This document shows positions 44,543 through 56,552 of a DNA stretch of 64,000 nucleotides, piece after piece. Origin of the DNA: Termitomyces sp. T153 (taxonomy: Eukaryota; Basidiomycota; Agaricomycetes; Agaricales; Lyophyllaceae). The position numbers and the translations under genes are program-made. The notes beneath the pieces are model-generated. The model saw only the letters and a list, made by a program, of their open reading frames with translations, searched no databases and was not told where the DNA came from. Position 1 is the first letter of the stretch, and each line of letters starts with the position of its first letter. The DNA lies in NCBI GenBank assembly GCA_018296165.2, contig JACKQL020000014.1, positions 992,001-1,056,000 of the forward strand. The letters are read 5' to 3'.

Positions 44543-45830
44543 CTCAAAAGGTCTCTTCCCCACCAGTATCTTAGTACCCACTGTGCTCCCCCTATGATCC
44601 AACCAACCCCTCCAGCACCTCTCCCTAATCCTTCAAGCCCTTAGAACAATGCCTGGAGTTGTTTGCTATCCCTAGAGACACAGGTTCAACTTACCCAAGC
44701 CTCCCTTACCTCCTACACTGCCAAACTCACCAAGCTCTGTCAAACCACTGAGGCAGTGTCCTTTTCTTTCCAGGCCTTCCTGTAACATTTCTCCATCACT
44801 CCTACTCCTCCCCCTGGACCCCCAGCAGCTGCAGGAAGGTTCTCTTCTGCACCTAGCTCAGAGGTTTTAGCATCCTGCTCCAAATTTCCTTGCCCTGCAC
44901 TTCCTGACATATTTGATGAAGACCATAGAGTTGGAAAGTGTTTCCTCTAGTCTTGCATCACCTATATTCAGTTGAGCAGCAAAGCCTTTGCCTCTGATGC
45001 CTTAAAAATTGCCTGGGTTCTCTCCTATATGAAGGCAGACCAAGCCTCAATCTATGCACTGTGCATTTTTTGATACCCAGGAGGGGTTGAGAGTTTCTCT
45101 GGCTGGATGGAGTTTGAGAAGGAGTTCTGAGCTGAGTTCTTTCCCCTTGACCTGGCCAAGACCACAGCTCTTTCCCTTTGAGACTGAACCCAGTATGGTC
45201 AAGAGAAGCAATCACTTAACAAGTACATTGACTCTTTCCATGCCTTAGTTGAACAGGCTGGCTATCAAGATGGTCTACAACTCTGCCTCACCTTCCATGA
45301 CAGACTCCACCTCTCTCTTGTGGATTGTATTGACAGTATGGCTGAGGAGCACCCAGATGATGAGCATGTCAATATCTGGTACAAGGTGTCACATGAGCAG
45401 TGGCAGTTGATAGAACTGCAATGTGAGCTGTGGCAGACACAACCCTCAATATCTCCTTTTCCTTGTAGTGGGTTCACTCCTTGAGTTCCAGTTCCCCCTT
45501 CCATGCCTGCTCTAGCAGCCCCATGAGCAGGTGCAACTCTTCCCCTTCCATCCCATGTTGCCCCTTTGTGCTCTCTACTCTAAGGAGTCTCAATGGATGT
45601 TGATGCCTTCCAACAGCAATCTTCTACTGCCCTGTTGTGTCAACACTGTGATGAGGCTGGTCACTTTGCCCACTACTGTCCTCAAGGGCTAGAATTCTGC
45701 TACATGTCTGCATCAGAGCAAGAAGAGCTGCTCATCCAACTCCTAGCAGCTTGGAATGCAACAAGAACTCCCTCTCTTGATGCACCTATAGCTGTTTGCT
45801 CTGATGAGGTGGCCAATGTATTGTAAGAGG
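44543..45830 (+). pseudogene. Gypsy-B gag
   Basis: Degenerate plus-strand gag: SLETQVQLTQASLTSYTAKL, the capsid-like region with NKYIDSFHALVEQAGYQ and LCLTFHDRLHLSLVD, and a zinc knuckle CQHCDEAGHFAHYC (CX2CX4HX4C) near 45640-45685. Several in-frame stops. Confidence 0.65.
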
Positions 45831-45869
45831 TATCCACAGAGTTGGAGGAGGATTTTTAAAAGAGTAACA

Positions 45870-48800
45870 AATGATCCATACACTGCCATTGCCTAGTGCT
45901 AATCATTTTGCTCCCCTGTCCATAGAATCAAATATATCTATTGCTGCTTTTGCTACTATGCCCAAAATGATAAGCCCTCCTCAGATGTATAAACCCCTTC
46001 CCCAGCTAAAGTCTCCACTGGAAACACATTTCCTAATCCATGCCTCTGGATTGCTGCATGGAAATGCCATCTCCCTTGTTGTTACATTGTTGCTTCCACT
46101 TCTTCTGCCAACTTCTTGAAGCTATAGGTAGAAATTGAGACAACAGACACCCAGCAGACCCAAAGTGTAGTTGCCCTACTTGATAGTGGAGCAACAGGCC
46201 TCTTCCTTGACACAGACTATGTGCACCAACACTATCTCACCACTGACCCCTTATCTTGTCCTATCCCCATGTACAATGTTGATAGCATGCTCAATGAAGC
46301 CAGCTCTATTCACTCCATGGTGGACCTGGTCCTCCATTACCAAGACCACTCCAAGCAAGCCACTTTTGCTGTCACTAGTTTGGAAAAACAAGACATGATC
46401 TTGAAGTTCACCTGGTTACACAAATACAACCTTGAGATTGACTAGACTAAGGGTGAGGTGAAGATGAGCCATTGCACTTGTCATTGCATTACTTGTACTG
46501 AGAAAGCCTGTAAGGAGCAGAGAGCCAAGGTTTGTGAGCATGCTGCCATGCATGCCTGTTGTGTGGGGCACCTCTTTTATGCTGATCTTGACCTTCTGAG
46601 TCCCCCCCCTCTGGAATTTCCTCATAGAGAGGCCCTCTACAAGGATTTCCAAGGTATTGGGTGTGAACCTCAGGAGGAAGAGGAATGTGAAGGAAAATGG
46701 ACCAGCACTCCAGACCTAGAGTCTCTAAATAAAACCATAGAGATAGGTGATAGGATCTATGCTACAATCCTCTGCCCCCTTCCCACAGTGGCAGAGATTT
46801 GGGACAGTCAGACCACTTCTCAATATCTGGCTGAAGCATTTGCAGCAAACTTGCAGCCCAAGTCTTTTTATAGCACAGTTCCCAATCATTTTCACAATTT
46901 TGAAGATGTATTCTCCAAGGCATCCTTTGATTCACTTCCAGAGCATAAGCACTGGAATCATGCAATTGAGCTGATAACAGATGCAGAGCCCTCTAGCTGC
47001 AAGGTCTATCTCCTTGTGCCCTGCAAGCAGGATGAGCTGGATGCATTCCTACAGGAGAATCTTAGCTCAGGACAGATACAACTCTCTAAGTCCCCAATGG
47101 CCTCCCAAGTCTTTTTCATTAAGAAGAAAGTGGAAGGCAGTGTTCCAAACTAATTGTGGACTCTTCAAACCTCTGGTGATGTTCTTTGGTCTCACCAATA
47201 GCCCAGCCACTTTCCAAACTATGATGAATGACATCTTCCATAATCTGATTGTGAAAGGTGTTGTTTATATGTATCTTGATAATATCCTCATCTACACTAA
47301 AACCTTGGAGGAGCATTGTCAGGTCATGCACATTGTCTTGGAATGTCTCCACCAACACCAGCTCTATTTAAAGTCTGAGAAGTGTGAATTTGAGCAGACT
47401 AAAATGGAGTACATAGGTTTGATCATTTTGCATGGAATGGCTGAGATGGACTCCATTAAAGTGGCAGGTGTAGTAGAGTGGCCTGAGCCAAGGAACAAGA
47501 AGGAAGTGCAGGCTTTTCTTGGGTTTGTCAACTTCTACTAAAGGTTCATACAGGATTTCTCCCACCATGCATGCCTCCTCTTTGACCTCACTACTAAGAA
47601 TACAGCATGGCAGTGGGATTCCTCACAGCAAGTTGCCTTTGGTATCCTCAAGCAAGCTGTTACCTCAAAACCTGTCCTCCTGTTCCCAGATGATGATTCT
47701 CTCTTTTATGTTGAAGCAGATAGCTTGAACTTTGCCATGGGAGCAGTCTTCTCCTAGCAGTCAAAGGAGGATAGCAAGTGGCATCCAGTAGCCTTCTACT
47801 CCAAAAGCCTTAATGCAGTAGAATGGAACTATAAGATCAGGACAAAGAGATGCTTCCAATTACTCAGTCCTTTGAAGAATGGTGGCATTTCCTTGAGGGT
47901 GCACAACATAAGTTTGAAGTCTGGACAGACCATAAGAACCTCAAGTACTTCTGTTCCATGAAGAAACTTGATTGATGCTAAGCTCAGTGGTCCCTGTATC
48001 TGGCCAACTTTGACTTCTCACTGCATCACAAACCTGGGCAGAGCATGGGCAAATTAGATGCATTGTCTAGGCAGGCTGACCATGGCATGGGGGCAGGGAA
48101 TAATGACAACATTGCCCTCCTCAAGCCTGAGCTCTTTGCTATCTGTGCTTTAAAAGAGATTGTGGTTCATGGGGGTGAGGCAAACATCCTCAGAGACATT
48201 CAAAGAGGGAACCAAGAGAGTGCACAAAAGGATGCAGTTGCTCAGGCTGCACAGGCCCTAGGAGCTTGACAAGCAAGTGAAGTTAAGTCTGTGCATATAG
48301 ATGAGTGGGGTCTTTAGGATGGGCTTCTGACCTTCTGAGGACACATTTATGTGCCTAATATTCCAGAACTTCCCTGGTGCATTGTAGAGCAGTACCACAA
48401 CTCTTGGGTAGCTGGATATTCTGGAAGGTGGAAGATGCTAGAGCTGGTATCCCAGAATTACTGGTAGCCCCAGATCTCCTGATATATGGGCACCTACACT
48501 AGCACCTGTGATCTCTGTCTCTGCACCAAGCCTCATTGCCAAGCACTCATGGGTCAGCTCCACCCTCTCCCCATTCTGGCTGCTTGCTGGAGTGTCACAT
48601 CAGTGGATTTCATTGTGGAACTCCCAGATGCTCATGGATACAATGTGGTGATGGTAGTGGTAGACCTCTATGGTAAATGGGCCCACTTCATCTCTACCCA
48701 TACAACATGCTCTGCCTTGGGAGCAGCTATCCTGTATTGCAAGAATGTTTAGAAATTCCATGGTCTGTCAGATGAGTATGTCTCCTACCAAGGCCCCCAG

Positions 48801-49080
48801 TTTGTGGCAGAGTTCACTTGGAAACTGTACCACCTGCTAGGAGTGAAGCTTCATACTACTACAGCCTATTACCCTCAGTCAGATGGGCAGACATAACATG
48901 TTAATCAGGAACTGGAACAGTATCTCTGACTGTTTTGTAATGAGAGGCAGGATGACTGGGATGAGCTTCTGCTAGATGCTGAATTCTAGTATGACAACCA
49001 CATTAACTCTTCCACACAGATGACTCTGTTTTTCCTGGACACTGGCAGGCACCCCTGCATGGGATTTGAATCTTGGGCAC
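45870..49080 (+). pseudogene. Gypsy-B protease, RT, RNase H and integrase
   Basis: Plus-strand pieces: a degenerate protease region (46150-46450), then HFHNFEDVFSKASFDSLPEH, PMASQVFFIKKKVEG, an abrupt jump to GLFKPLVMFFGLTNSPATFQ (the RT palm motifs in between are deleted), YLDNILIYT (second catalytic Asp changed to Asn), EVQAFLGFVNFY, RNase H remnants, and integrase with CDLCLCTKPHC, SVTSVDFIVELPDAHGY, YQGPQFVAE-like and YYPQSDGQT-like blocks. Numerous stops. Confidence 0.7.
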
Positions 49081-49489
49081 ACCCCTCTGAAAATGACTCT
49101 GTAAATTAGTTTGTGGACAGGTCAAAGAGGGTGCAGAAGAAGGCAAAGGCTGCATTGGTGAAGGCCAAGGATGACATGGCATGGTACTATGATTGCCACC
49201 AGACACCAGCCCCAGTTTACAAGTCAGGAGACCATGTGTATTTGGATAGCTTGGACATTAAGACAACAAGGCCATCCCAAAAGCTGTCACATTGTTATCT
49301 TGGCCCCTTCATGGTAGAGAAGAAGGTAGGGCCTTTAGCATACTGATTCAAGCTCTCAGCAGGCCTATGCCAATTGCATCCAGTCTTCAATGTTGCCAAA
49401 CTGTTCCCAGCTCTGGAGGATCCAATCCCTGGCTGCTGCCCTAAGCCATCCCCACTGCCAGTCCTGATCAATGATGAGAAAGAGTATGA

Positions 49490-49670
49490 AGTGGAGGAAA
49501 TCTTGGACAGCAGAATCTTCTGAATGAAGTTGCAGTTCAAAGTAAAATGGAAGGGATATGGCATTAAGAACATCTCTTGGGAATTGCAGGCCAATGTATG
49601 TGTACCTGCCCTGGTCCAGGACTTCTACCACAGGCATCCCAATGCCTCAAAAGCCATTCAAGGCATCTAC
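49490..49670 (+). pseudogene. Gypsy-B chromodomain
   Basis: EVEEILDSRIF, a stop, then QFKVKWKGYGIKNISWELQ and FYHRHPNASK: a chromodomain at the integrase C-terminus, typical of chromoviruses. The aromatic W and Y positions are recognisable. Confidence 0.75.
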
Positions 49671-49937
49671 TCTATTTCAGTAGCTGACCAGGCAATTTGT
49701 GACTTTTCCTACCCAGTGCATTGAAATGCTGCACACTAGAGGGGGGGTGATGTTAGGGGATGTCCCATTCCCCCTCTGTTCTGTTCTCCCTCCTTATGGT
49801 TTTCCTTTATTCTCCTTTGTTTTTTCTATTTGCTGGTCCCAGTTCTAGCTCTCAGGCTGCACCAGTTCTCTGTCCACAATCTTGACAAGTGTTGCTCCTT
49901 CCACATGGCCTCTGTGTTGGAAACTAAACCTGTGGGA

Positions 49938-50037
49938 CCTAGATATCACAAATACTAGTAAGTATCTAATCCTCAGTCTGTGTAACAATGACTTGATTCT
50001 GTACCTAGATATCACAGATACTAGTAAGTATCTAATC
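49938..50037. repeat. internal direct repeat in the Copia-D LTR
   Basis: A 34-bp unit (cctagatatcaca to agtatctaatc, containing the palindrome actagt) occurs at 49938-49971 and 50004-50037. The same doublet is in the other LTR. It may be a cis-regulatory repeat of the LTR promoter. Confidence 0.7.
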
Positions 50038-50466
50038 TAAGGTACAGTCAGTACACTTGTTATAATTGTATCTGTATAATTTAAGCTCACCCTCAGTCTG
50101 TGTAACAATGACTGAGGGTGTTGTCCATATTGTAGTGTATATATAAGTTCAATATCTGCTTTGTCCATGCCACTGTAACCATTGTGATATGGTGTGAGGG
50201 CTGCCCCTTTGTGTCATGCACTTACAGTGTCATAGCCACCATGGCCCTAGATCCTACACTCCTCCTCACCATGAATGCTCCTCCTTGTGCAGAATCCAGT
50301 CCTAACACAGTCCCATTATTGCACATAATCTTGTGAAGCCCAGGGCAAGTAGAGGTTTTGTCAAGACATCAGCAATGCTGTCCTTAGTGTTGATGTACCT
50401 TAGATTTATTTTGTTTGACATGATGCATTCATGAAGGAAATGATACTTTATGTTGACGTGCTTGAC

Positions 50467-51772
50467 TCATACATGGAGAAGGGGATCTTCTGATAGGTTG
50501 ATTGCTGGTTTATTGTCACAAAGGATCATAGTCACTCCTTCTCTAGAAAAACCAAGTGCCTTCATTAGCATCTGCAACCAGATACACTCCTGCACTGCCT
50601 CAAATGCTGCCATGTACTCTGCCTCACAAGAAGAAGCCACCACTGTTTTCTGCTTTCTCATCAACCACAACACCAGTCCTGAGCCTAGCAACCAGGCATA
50701 GCCACCCACACTCTGCTGGGTGTCTAGGCAAGTTGCCCAGTCAGAGTCCATGAACTCTATGAGGTTTATGTCAGTTGCCCCCCCCAGGCACAACTGTAAG
50801 CTGCATGTTCCCTTCAAATATCATAAAACTCATATTGCCATGTTCTACTGTATGTATGAATACAATTCAAAGAATTGGGATAATTGTTGTATGGAGTATT
50901 GTATATCTGGTCTCATAGAGATTGCGAGCTACAGTAGGCCCCCAACTAGTTGTTGATATGGGATTCAGGCAATCTTCATGAGCTCCTCTTAGGATAGAGT
51001 TGTCCTATTGACATGGCATAGTTTCAAGCTGGGCTCCATGGATATGGCTAGGGGTGTGACATCTGATTGGCTGAATTGCTCTATCATTTTGTCAATTAAA
51101 GGCATCTGAGAAATATATACTTGTTTGTTTGGATGATCCCATTCCACCCCAATCCTTACAATGTGTCAGGGGATCCCCAAATTGGATATTGTCCAATGCT
51201 GCTTTAACTGACCCTAAAGGTGTTGTTTGCTGCCTTCAAACTTGTGATTGATAGAAAATCATCAACATGGATCCCTGCAATTACTGTGCCTTCAGTGGTC
51301 TTCCAATAATATTGGCATGCTTCACACTTCAATCATGTAAATCCCAAGCTCATCATAATGTCATTGAGAGTTTTGTTCCAGATCCTACCTGCCTGCTTCA
51401 TTCCATAGATCACTTTCTTCAATCAACATACCCACCCCTTTTTTCCATGTTCTTCAAACTCCTTAGGTTGTTCCATGTATATGTGCTCCTCCTCTAGTAA
51501 GACCCCATTTAGGAACACTGTCTTATGTCAACCTGTATTGCATCCCAATCCATTTTTGTGGCCAGGTGGAGCAGTATCCTCCAGGATTCTGCGTGCACTG
51601 TCAGTGATGTTGTTTTCTCATAGTCCTTACCTTAGACCATTGAAAAACCATGCAGAACATGACATGTCTTCAGTCATGTTATCTCACCTTGTTTGTTGTG
51701 TTTAACAGAGAAAATGGGTTAACTCTTGAATATCTTTTTCTCAGCTGGTACCTTCTCCTGTGGGATGAGTTC
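50467..51772 (-). pseudogene. Copia-D reverse transcriptase and RNase H
   Basis: Minus-strand RT in broken frames, including TVIAGIHVDDFLSITSL (HVDD near 51252-51272, catalytic Asp pair intact). RNase H (50817-50467) has INLIEFMDSDWATCLDTQQS, VASSCEAEYMAAFEAVQECI and ILCDNKPAINLSEDP, an almost intact Copia RNase H. Confidence 0.8.
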
Positions 51773-53421
51773 TCAGACCCCCATCTTATCCAAGGAGTCC
51801 AGCTCATCTTGATATGATTCCTCCCATCTCAACCAGTCACTTGACTTCTGTGCTTCATCCAGTATCTTCAGCACATTGGGATTGGTATCTGTGCCTGAAT
51901 CAGGTATGTGTGTACCCTTGATTGTGTCAAGTGTTGCTAAAACACAATCTATGTCATCAGGACCTACATTGACATCATCACCCCTGGGTACTGCTTGTTG
52001 GAGTTCCTCAATCAACCTCCTCCTGTGCACTCTCATCTCCTTAGCCCATTCTCCTGCCTCTTTTGACTCCTTCACCACCCTCTTCAGTTGTGTTTTATAT
52101 TGTTGGTCTTGGGCCATCTTTTTGGTGGGGACACAGATGCAGGTAGATATGTGAGGTTGTTGCTGTGGGACTGGTTCTGTATGCTGGGGGGGTACTACTA
52201 CCTGCAGTACGCTATTATCTTCCATTCTTATTTCAGTATTTTGATCATTGCTGTTGTCTGCAGGTCCCAGTAAGTGAATGTGTTCATTGTCATTGTCTGC
52301 CTGGACTGGTTGTGGGATGGATCATTGTACTATCAACTCAATTGTTGGAATATCCATATCTGGCCTGTCTTGTGGGATATTGGCTGGCAGGGTTGGGTTA
52401 TCATTGTGACCTTCTATAAACCTAACATGGTAAGAACTGTATATCTTCCCCATCAACCTCTCATAACATCAGTAGGCTTTCAATTTGATCTCATACCCCA
52501 CAAGGATGCATTCAATTGATCATATGTAAATCTTTGGGTTATGTTTGTGGAGGATTAACACAAACACCCTACATCTGATTTCTCAGATATATGAGTAATT
52601 GGGTTTCTTCCCATACCATACTTTGTCTGGGGTGATATTTTCTATGGCATAAGTCTTGGTCTTTCCATGGAGATGTGCAGCAATGAGGTAAAATTCATCC
52701 CATAGGTGTACTGGGCATTTTTCCACAATCTGCATTGACCTCACCTTACCCATCAGGGTACAGTGCATCCATTCTACTCACCCAATGTGTGCCAATGTAT
52801 ACAGTGCACTGACTTCCAATATGATACCTGTTGATTTGTACCATATCTTGTGATTGTTTCTGTTGAACTCACTGTCTTGGCCTGTCTGTAAGATTCCCAG
52901 TCTTTCCCCAGTCTTGTTTTCACATGCAAGAATCCAAGCCTGCAACTCTGAAAAACCATCATCTTTGGACTTCAGTGGGATAGACCAAGGTTTATTGGTG
53001 AAATCATCAACTATGTTCATGATGTAGTAGTTTCCAGTGCATGATGCTACTGCTGCTTTCCCAGTCAGGTCTACCCAAATCTTTCCAAGCCTCCTCATTG
53101 CCCTATGCCTATCTCCCTCTTCCCTTTCCCTTGGTACAGGCATCCTTGCCTGTTTACCAAGAATGCAATAGTTACATTTAGGTGGCTTTGAGGAGAAGGT
53201 TTGGGGCATACCTTTGACCATATTGTTTCAGGCCATTTGGGTGATCACCTGGAAGTTGGCATGCTCCAGCCTCCTGTGCCAGGTCAAAATACTGGATGAG
53301 GTGTGAACAGCAAGGGCTTGGTCAGAGTAGAGGTTGAGGGCATATAAGTTTTTGTTGGGAAGCAAGGTTCCAGTTGCAACAATATTCCCAATACATAGTT
53401 CAATCAGTCTCACACTAGTTT
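51773..53421 (-). pseudogene. Copia-D integrase and linker
   Basis: Minus strand: pre-integrase LTWHRRLEHANFQVITQMA, a CNYCILGKQARMPVPRERE block, integrase core WVDLTGKAAVASCTGNYYIM with VDDFTNKPWSIPL, and GQDSEFNRNNHKIW. Then a Gln/Glu-rich linker (52225-51773) ends in SYQDELDSLDKMGV. Frames are broken in several places. Confidence 0.75.
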
Positions 53422-53545
53422 CATTGAAGATGGTCTTGACATTTGTGTTTTTTGCAAGTCAGCTGATGGATAGAAGTCATACCATGGAGTTGGGGACAAG
53501 GAGTACATTGTGCAACTCAATTGTCAATCCACTTTGGACTTGGAG

Positions 53546-54936
53546 TCAGACTTTTCCTATACCTGTAGCCATGATCAATGATCCACTAATGCCATGGATC
53601 AGTTTTTCAGGGATCAAATTTAAAGTTGTGAGGTCAGAAGGGTCTGGTGTATTATGGACAGTTGCTCCTGAGTTGAGGTAGAATGGTAGGTGTTCTATTG
53701 GTGCTGTGATTAAGGCTGCATCATTTACTTGATTGTTGTTGGTGTGTTGAGTCCAGTCAACACCGGCTTTCACCTTCTCCTCAAGAACAATCATGGCATT
53801 GAATTCCAGCTCCTCTATATCAGTTATTGTGGTGCTGGGAATAGTATTGGATGCAAGACCTGCAAACTCCACCTTTGCCAGAGCGGCACCCACTTTGCCT
53901 CATAAGCTGCCACATACACTGCAATAGCATTGGCATCTCCTTCCAGGGTAAAAGCAGTCCTGCCAGAGGGGGTTATGGTGACTTTTGAACTTGGTTTCTT
54001 CCACTCTTTGTCCTTCACCTTAAAATGTGCAATCTGCACTGTGCAAGACTCCTCAACAGTCTTCTCAGCCATACCACTGCCTTTGAGGATACACCATGGT
54101 AATGTATGCCCCATGAAATTCATGTGCCCCCTTAACTTGCATCCATTGCAGATTAATCTCATGTATCTTGATCCCTTTGCTGCCACCATGGCAGCTAGGA
54201 CAATGTCCCCCATCCCAGACTTATCAGCATCAATGAGAGTCTGCTTGCCTTCAAGGAATTGTCAGATCTCAGAAGGACTGTATTTCATCGTATCACTTGT
54301 GTTGGTAAGGTCCCTGGAGATGATGGATTGGATGTGGGCATAGGAACAATCAGAAAGTGCAGACAGGATTGCAATTGACTGGAGGAGCTCCTTCATAACC
54401 TCTCCCACATCAAAAGCATGGTTGATCTTCTTGATGATCCCATCTGCAGTCTTTGTGAGCAATTCCAAAGGAGAACACTTGATTGTAAGGGCTTTCTGCA
54501 GCAAACAAACTTGCTGTACTGGTACAGTGCTGCCATGCCTGTCTTTCAAGTATGCTCACAAGGTCACTGGGTCCTCTTGATTGGTGCACAGCTTTTGCTC
54601 TGATGGCAACAGCACACACTTGATGAATGAGCATGCCAGGTGGTTGTTACTGGTCCATGTGCAATATGTGTGTGGTTCATATGTGGGGTGAGGCATTGCA
54701 GGTGCATCAAACACATATTCCCAGAGTTGCACCATCAAGAGTTCCAGGTCCATGTTGTAGGACCATTCCAGCCATTTCCCATTGTCTCTGTCTAATATGT
54801 GACCAGTCCAGCTCACTGACACCTTCACAACAGGTATTATTATAGGATTTGCTGAGTCTTCAACTCTGCACATCTTGGTGATCTGATCTGATGAGGGCTC
54901 AAGAGCCAGAGGTGGTGATGTGCCAGGCTTTGTCAT
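53546..54936 (-). pseudogene. Copia-D gag and protease
   Basis: Gag starts at the ATG 54936 (MTKPGTSPPLALEPSS) with WTSNNHLACSFIKCVLLPSE, continues in a shifted frame (54549-54262), has a Cys/His segment (CNGCKLRGHMNFMGHTLPWC) near 54150, and leads to a protease whose active site reads LNSGATVHN, i.e. Asn in place of the catalytic Asp. Confidence 0.65.
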
Positions 54937-55863
54937 GGTGATTGTAGCATGCAATAGTAATATAGTGCAGAAAAAAAACAATAGATTGTCCACCTGAGTC
55001 ACATGCAGATTAAGAAGTGATGTCCAGGATTTCCAGATAAACAGTTCTGCCAAAAGCAAGAATACAAAGTCTTGTCAATTCAGTCCAAGTGCATAGAGCA
55101 GCAAATTCCCATAACCTGTTGGAAACTGAACCTGTGGGACCTAGATATCACAAATACTAGTAAGTATCTAATCCTCAGTCTGTGTAACAATGACTTGAAT
55201 CTGTACCTAGATATCACAGATACTAGTAAGTATCTAATCTAAGGTACAGTCAGTACACTCATCATAATCATATCTGTATAATTTAAGCTCACCTTCAGTC
55301 TGTGTAACAATGACTGAGGGTGTTGTCTGTATTGTAGCATATATATAAGTTCAATGTCTGCTTTGTCCATGCCACTGTGACCATTGTGATATGGTGTGAG
55401 AGCCACCCCTTTGTGTCATGTGCTTATAGTGTCATGGCCACCATGGCCCTGGATCCTAACACTCTGACCAGACCCCTGGATTGTTTCCTGCATTCTGGGC
55501 CTACCACTCATTGCAGACCTCCCATCTTTGGACTACAAGTACTTTCAACCAAGGGCTATCTTTTGGTTATATTTGTAGGTGTTCACATGCTGGGAGTCTG
55601 GAGATCAAGACCATTTACAATAGATTTCCACTTTTTGATCAAACTCCGGATTTGGTTGTTGTTGGGTGTTTTTTCCAGAAGCTCTAGAGTAAATTTTCCA
55701 AACACTGGCATTGGGGATCTTTAGACTTGTTCTCTTTGGATCTCCCTCTGCCAGGTGAGTAGCTAGAACTCTAGAACTTCTTGTAGATGCTGAATAGACT
55801 TTGGATCTCTCTTTGCCAGTTGTGTGATTGAGCCACAGCCTCCAGAGATTCCCTTACAATCTC

Positions 55864-56505
55864 CACCCACCCCAACATTGCATATGCCATGCAACAACTA
55901 ACCCAATTCATCAACTCCTACAACATGGTGCACTAAAAGGCAGCCATTTGTCTTGTGAAATACCTTAAGGGAACTTAGGACCTAGAACTGGTGCTAGGGA
56001 GTAAGGACAAACCAGTCAATCCCACTAGATTCTCTGACTCAGACTAGGCCAATTTCCTCAACACTGCTGAAATATTGGTGGCTACACATGGAATCTTGGC
56101 TCTGGCCTGATATCCTGGGCAGCACAAAAACAAAAATCTCTTGTGGCATCCTCATGCAAAGCCAAATACATAGCCACATTTGAGAGTGCCCAAGAATGCA
56201 TCTGGCTACAAGCTCTACCAAAAGGTATTGGACATGACATTATATCTACTCCCACACCCATACTATGCAACAATAACACTGCTATCAATCTTTCTGAAGA
56301 TCCTACACTACACACAAGAGTGAACCATCTCAATATAAAATATCATTTCTTCCATGAGCATGTTTACTCAAATGAGATATGTATTTGCTATTTTACACTA
56401 ATCCACTGGTCACACCCCTTTTTACTCAGCTATATGCTCTTCTGGCTCACCAGTAAATGCCACAACTGCATGCAAGGAGCAAATGGTGAGGTTTCTGGTT
56501 AAGGA
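55864..56505 (+). pseudogene. Copia-1 RNase H and C-terminal RT part
   Basis: Resumes the reading interrupted at 32250: HPNIAYAMQQLTQFINSYN, WKAAICLVKYLKGT, ATFESAQECIWLQALPKGIG, LCNNNTAINLSEDPTLHTR and HLNIKYHFFHEHVY. A Copia RNase H with several stops. Confidence 0.8.
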
Positions 56506-56552
56506 GGAGTGTTGGCATCCCCTAATGCTACCATCAACCTCAACCCCAGTGT

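Larger units (their letters stand above)
49915..55461 (-). mobile_element. Copia-D: near full-length Copia element in the Gypsy-B 3' LTR
   Basis: LTRs at 49915-50258 and 55117-55461 (344 and 345 bp) differ by few bases. The target duplication CTCTG is exact (49910-49914 and 55462-55466). Coding is on the minus strand in the order gag, protease, integrase, linker, RT, RNase H. The primer-binding site GGTTATGGGA follows the 5' LTR and the polypurine tract ggtgaggaggag precedes the 3' LTR. It has the longest surviving Copia frames here, but stops break every part. Confidence 0.9.
32251..55858 (+). mobile_element. Gypsy-B: chromodomain LTR retrotransposon
   Basis: LTRs start TGTTAGGGGATGTCCC (32251 and 49751) and end CCTTACA (32807 and 55858), flanked by ATCTC at 32246-32250 and 55859-55863. 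The polypurine tract agaggggggg lies just before the 3' LTR. Gypsy-C interrupts it 74 nt after the 5' LTR, and Copia-D interrupts its 3' LTR. Coding runs on the plus strand from about 44543 to 49735: gag with zinc knuckle, protease, RT, RNase H, integrase, chromodomain. Without insertions it is about 6.4 kb. Many stops and an RT-core deletion mean it is inactive. Confidence 0.88.
49751..55858 (+). repeat. Gypsy-B 3' LTR, split by Copia-D
   Basis: The left part is 49751-49914 and the right part 55462-55858. Joined, and counting CTCTG once, they equal the length of the 5' LTR to within 1 bp. Confidence 0.85.
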
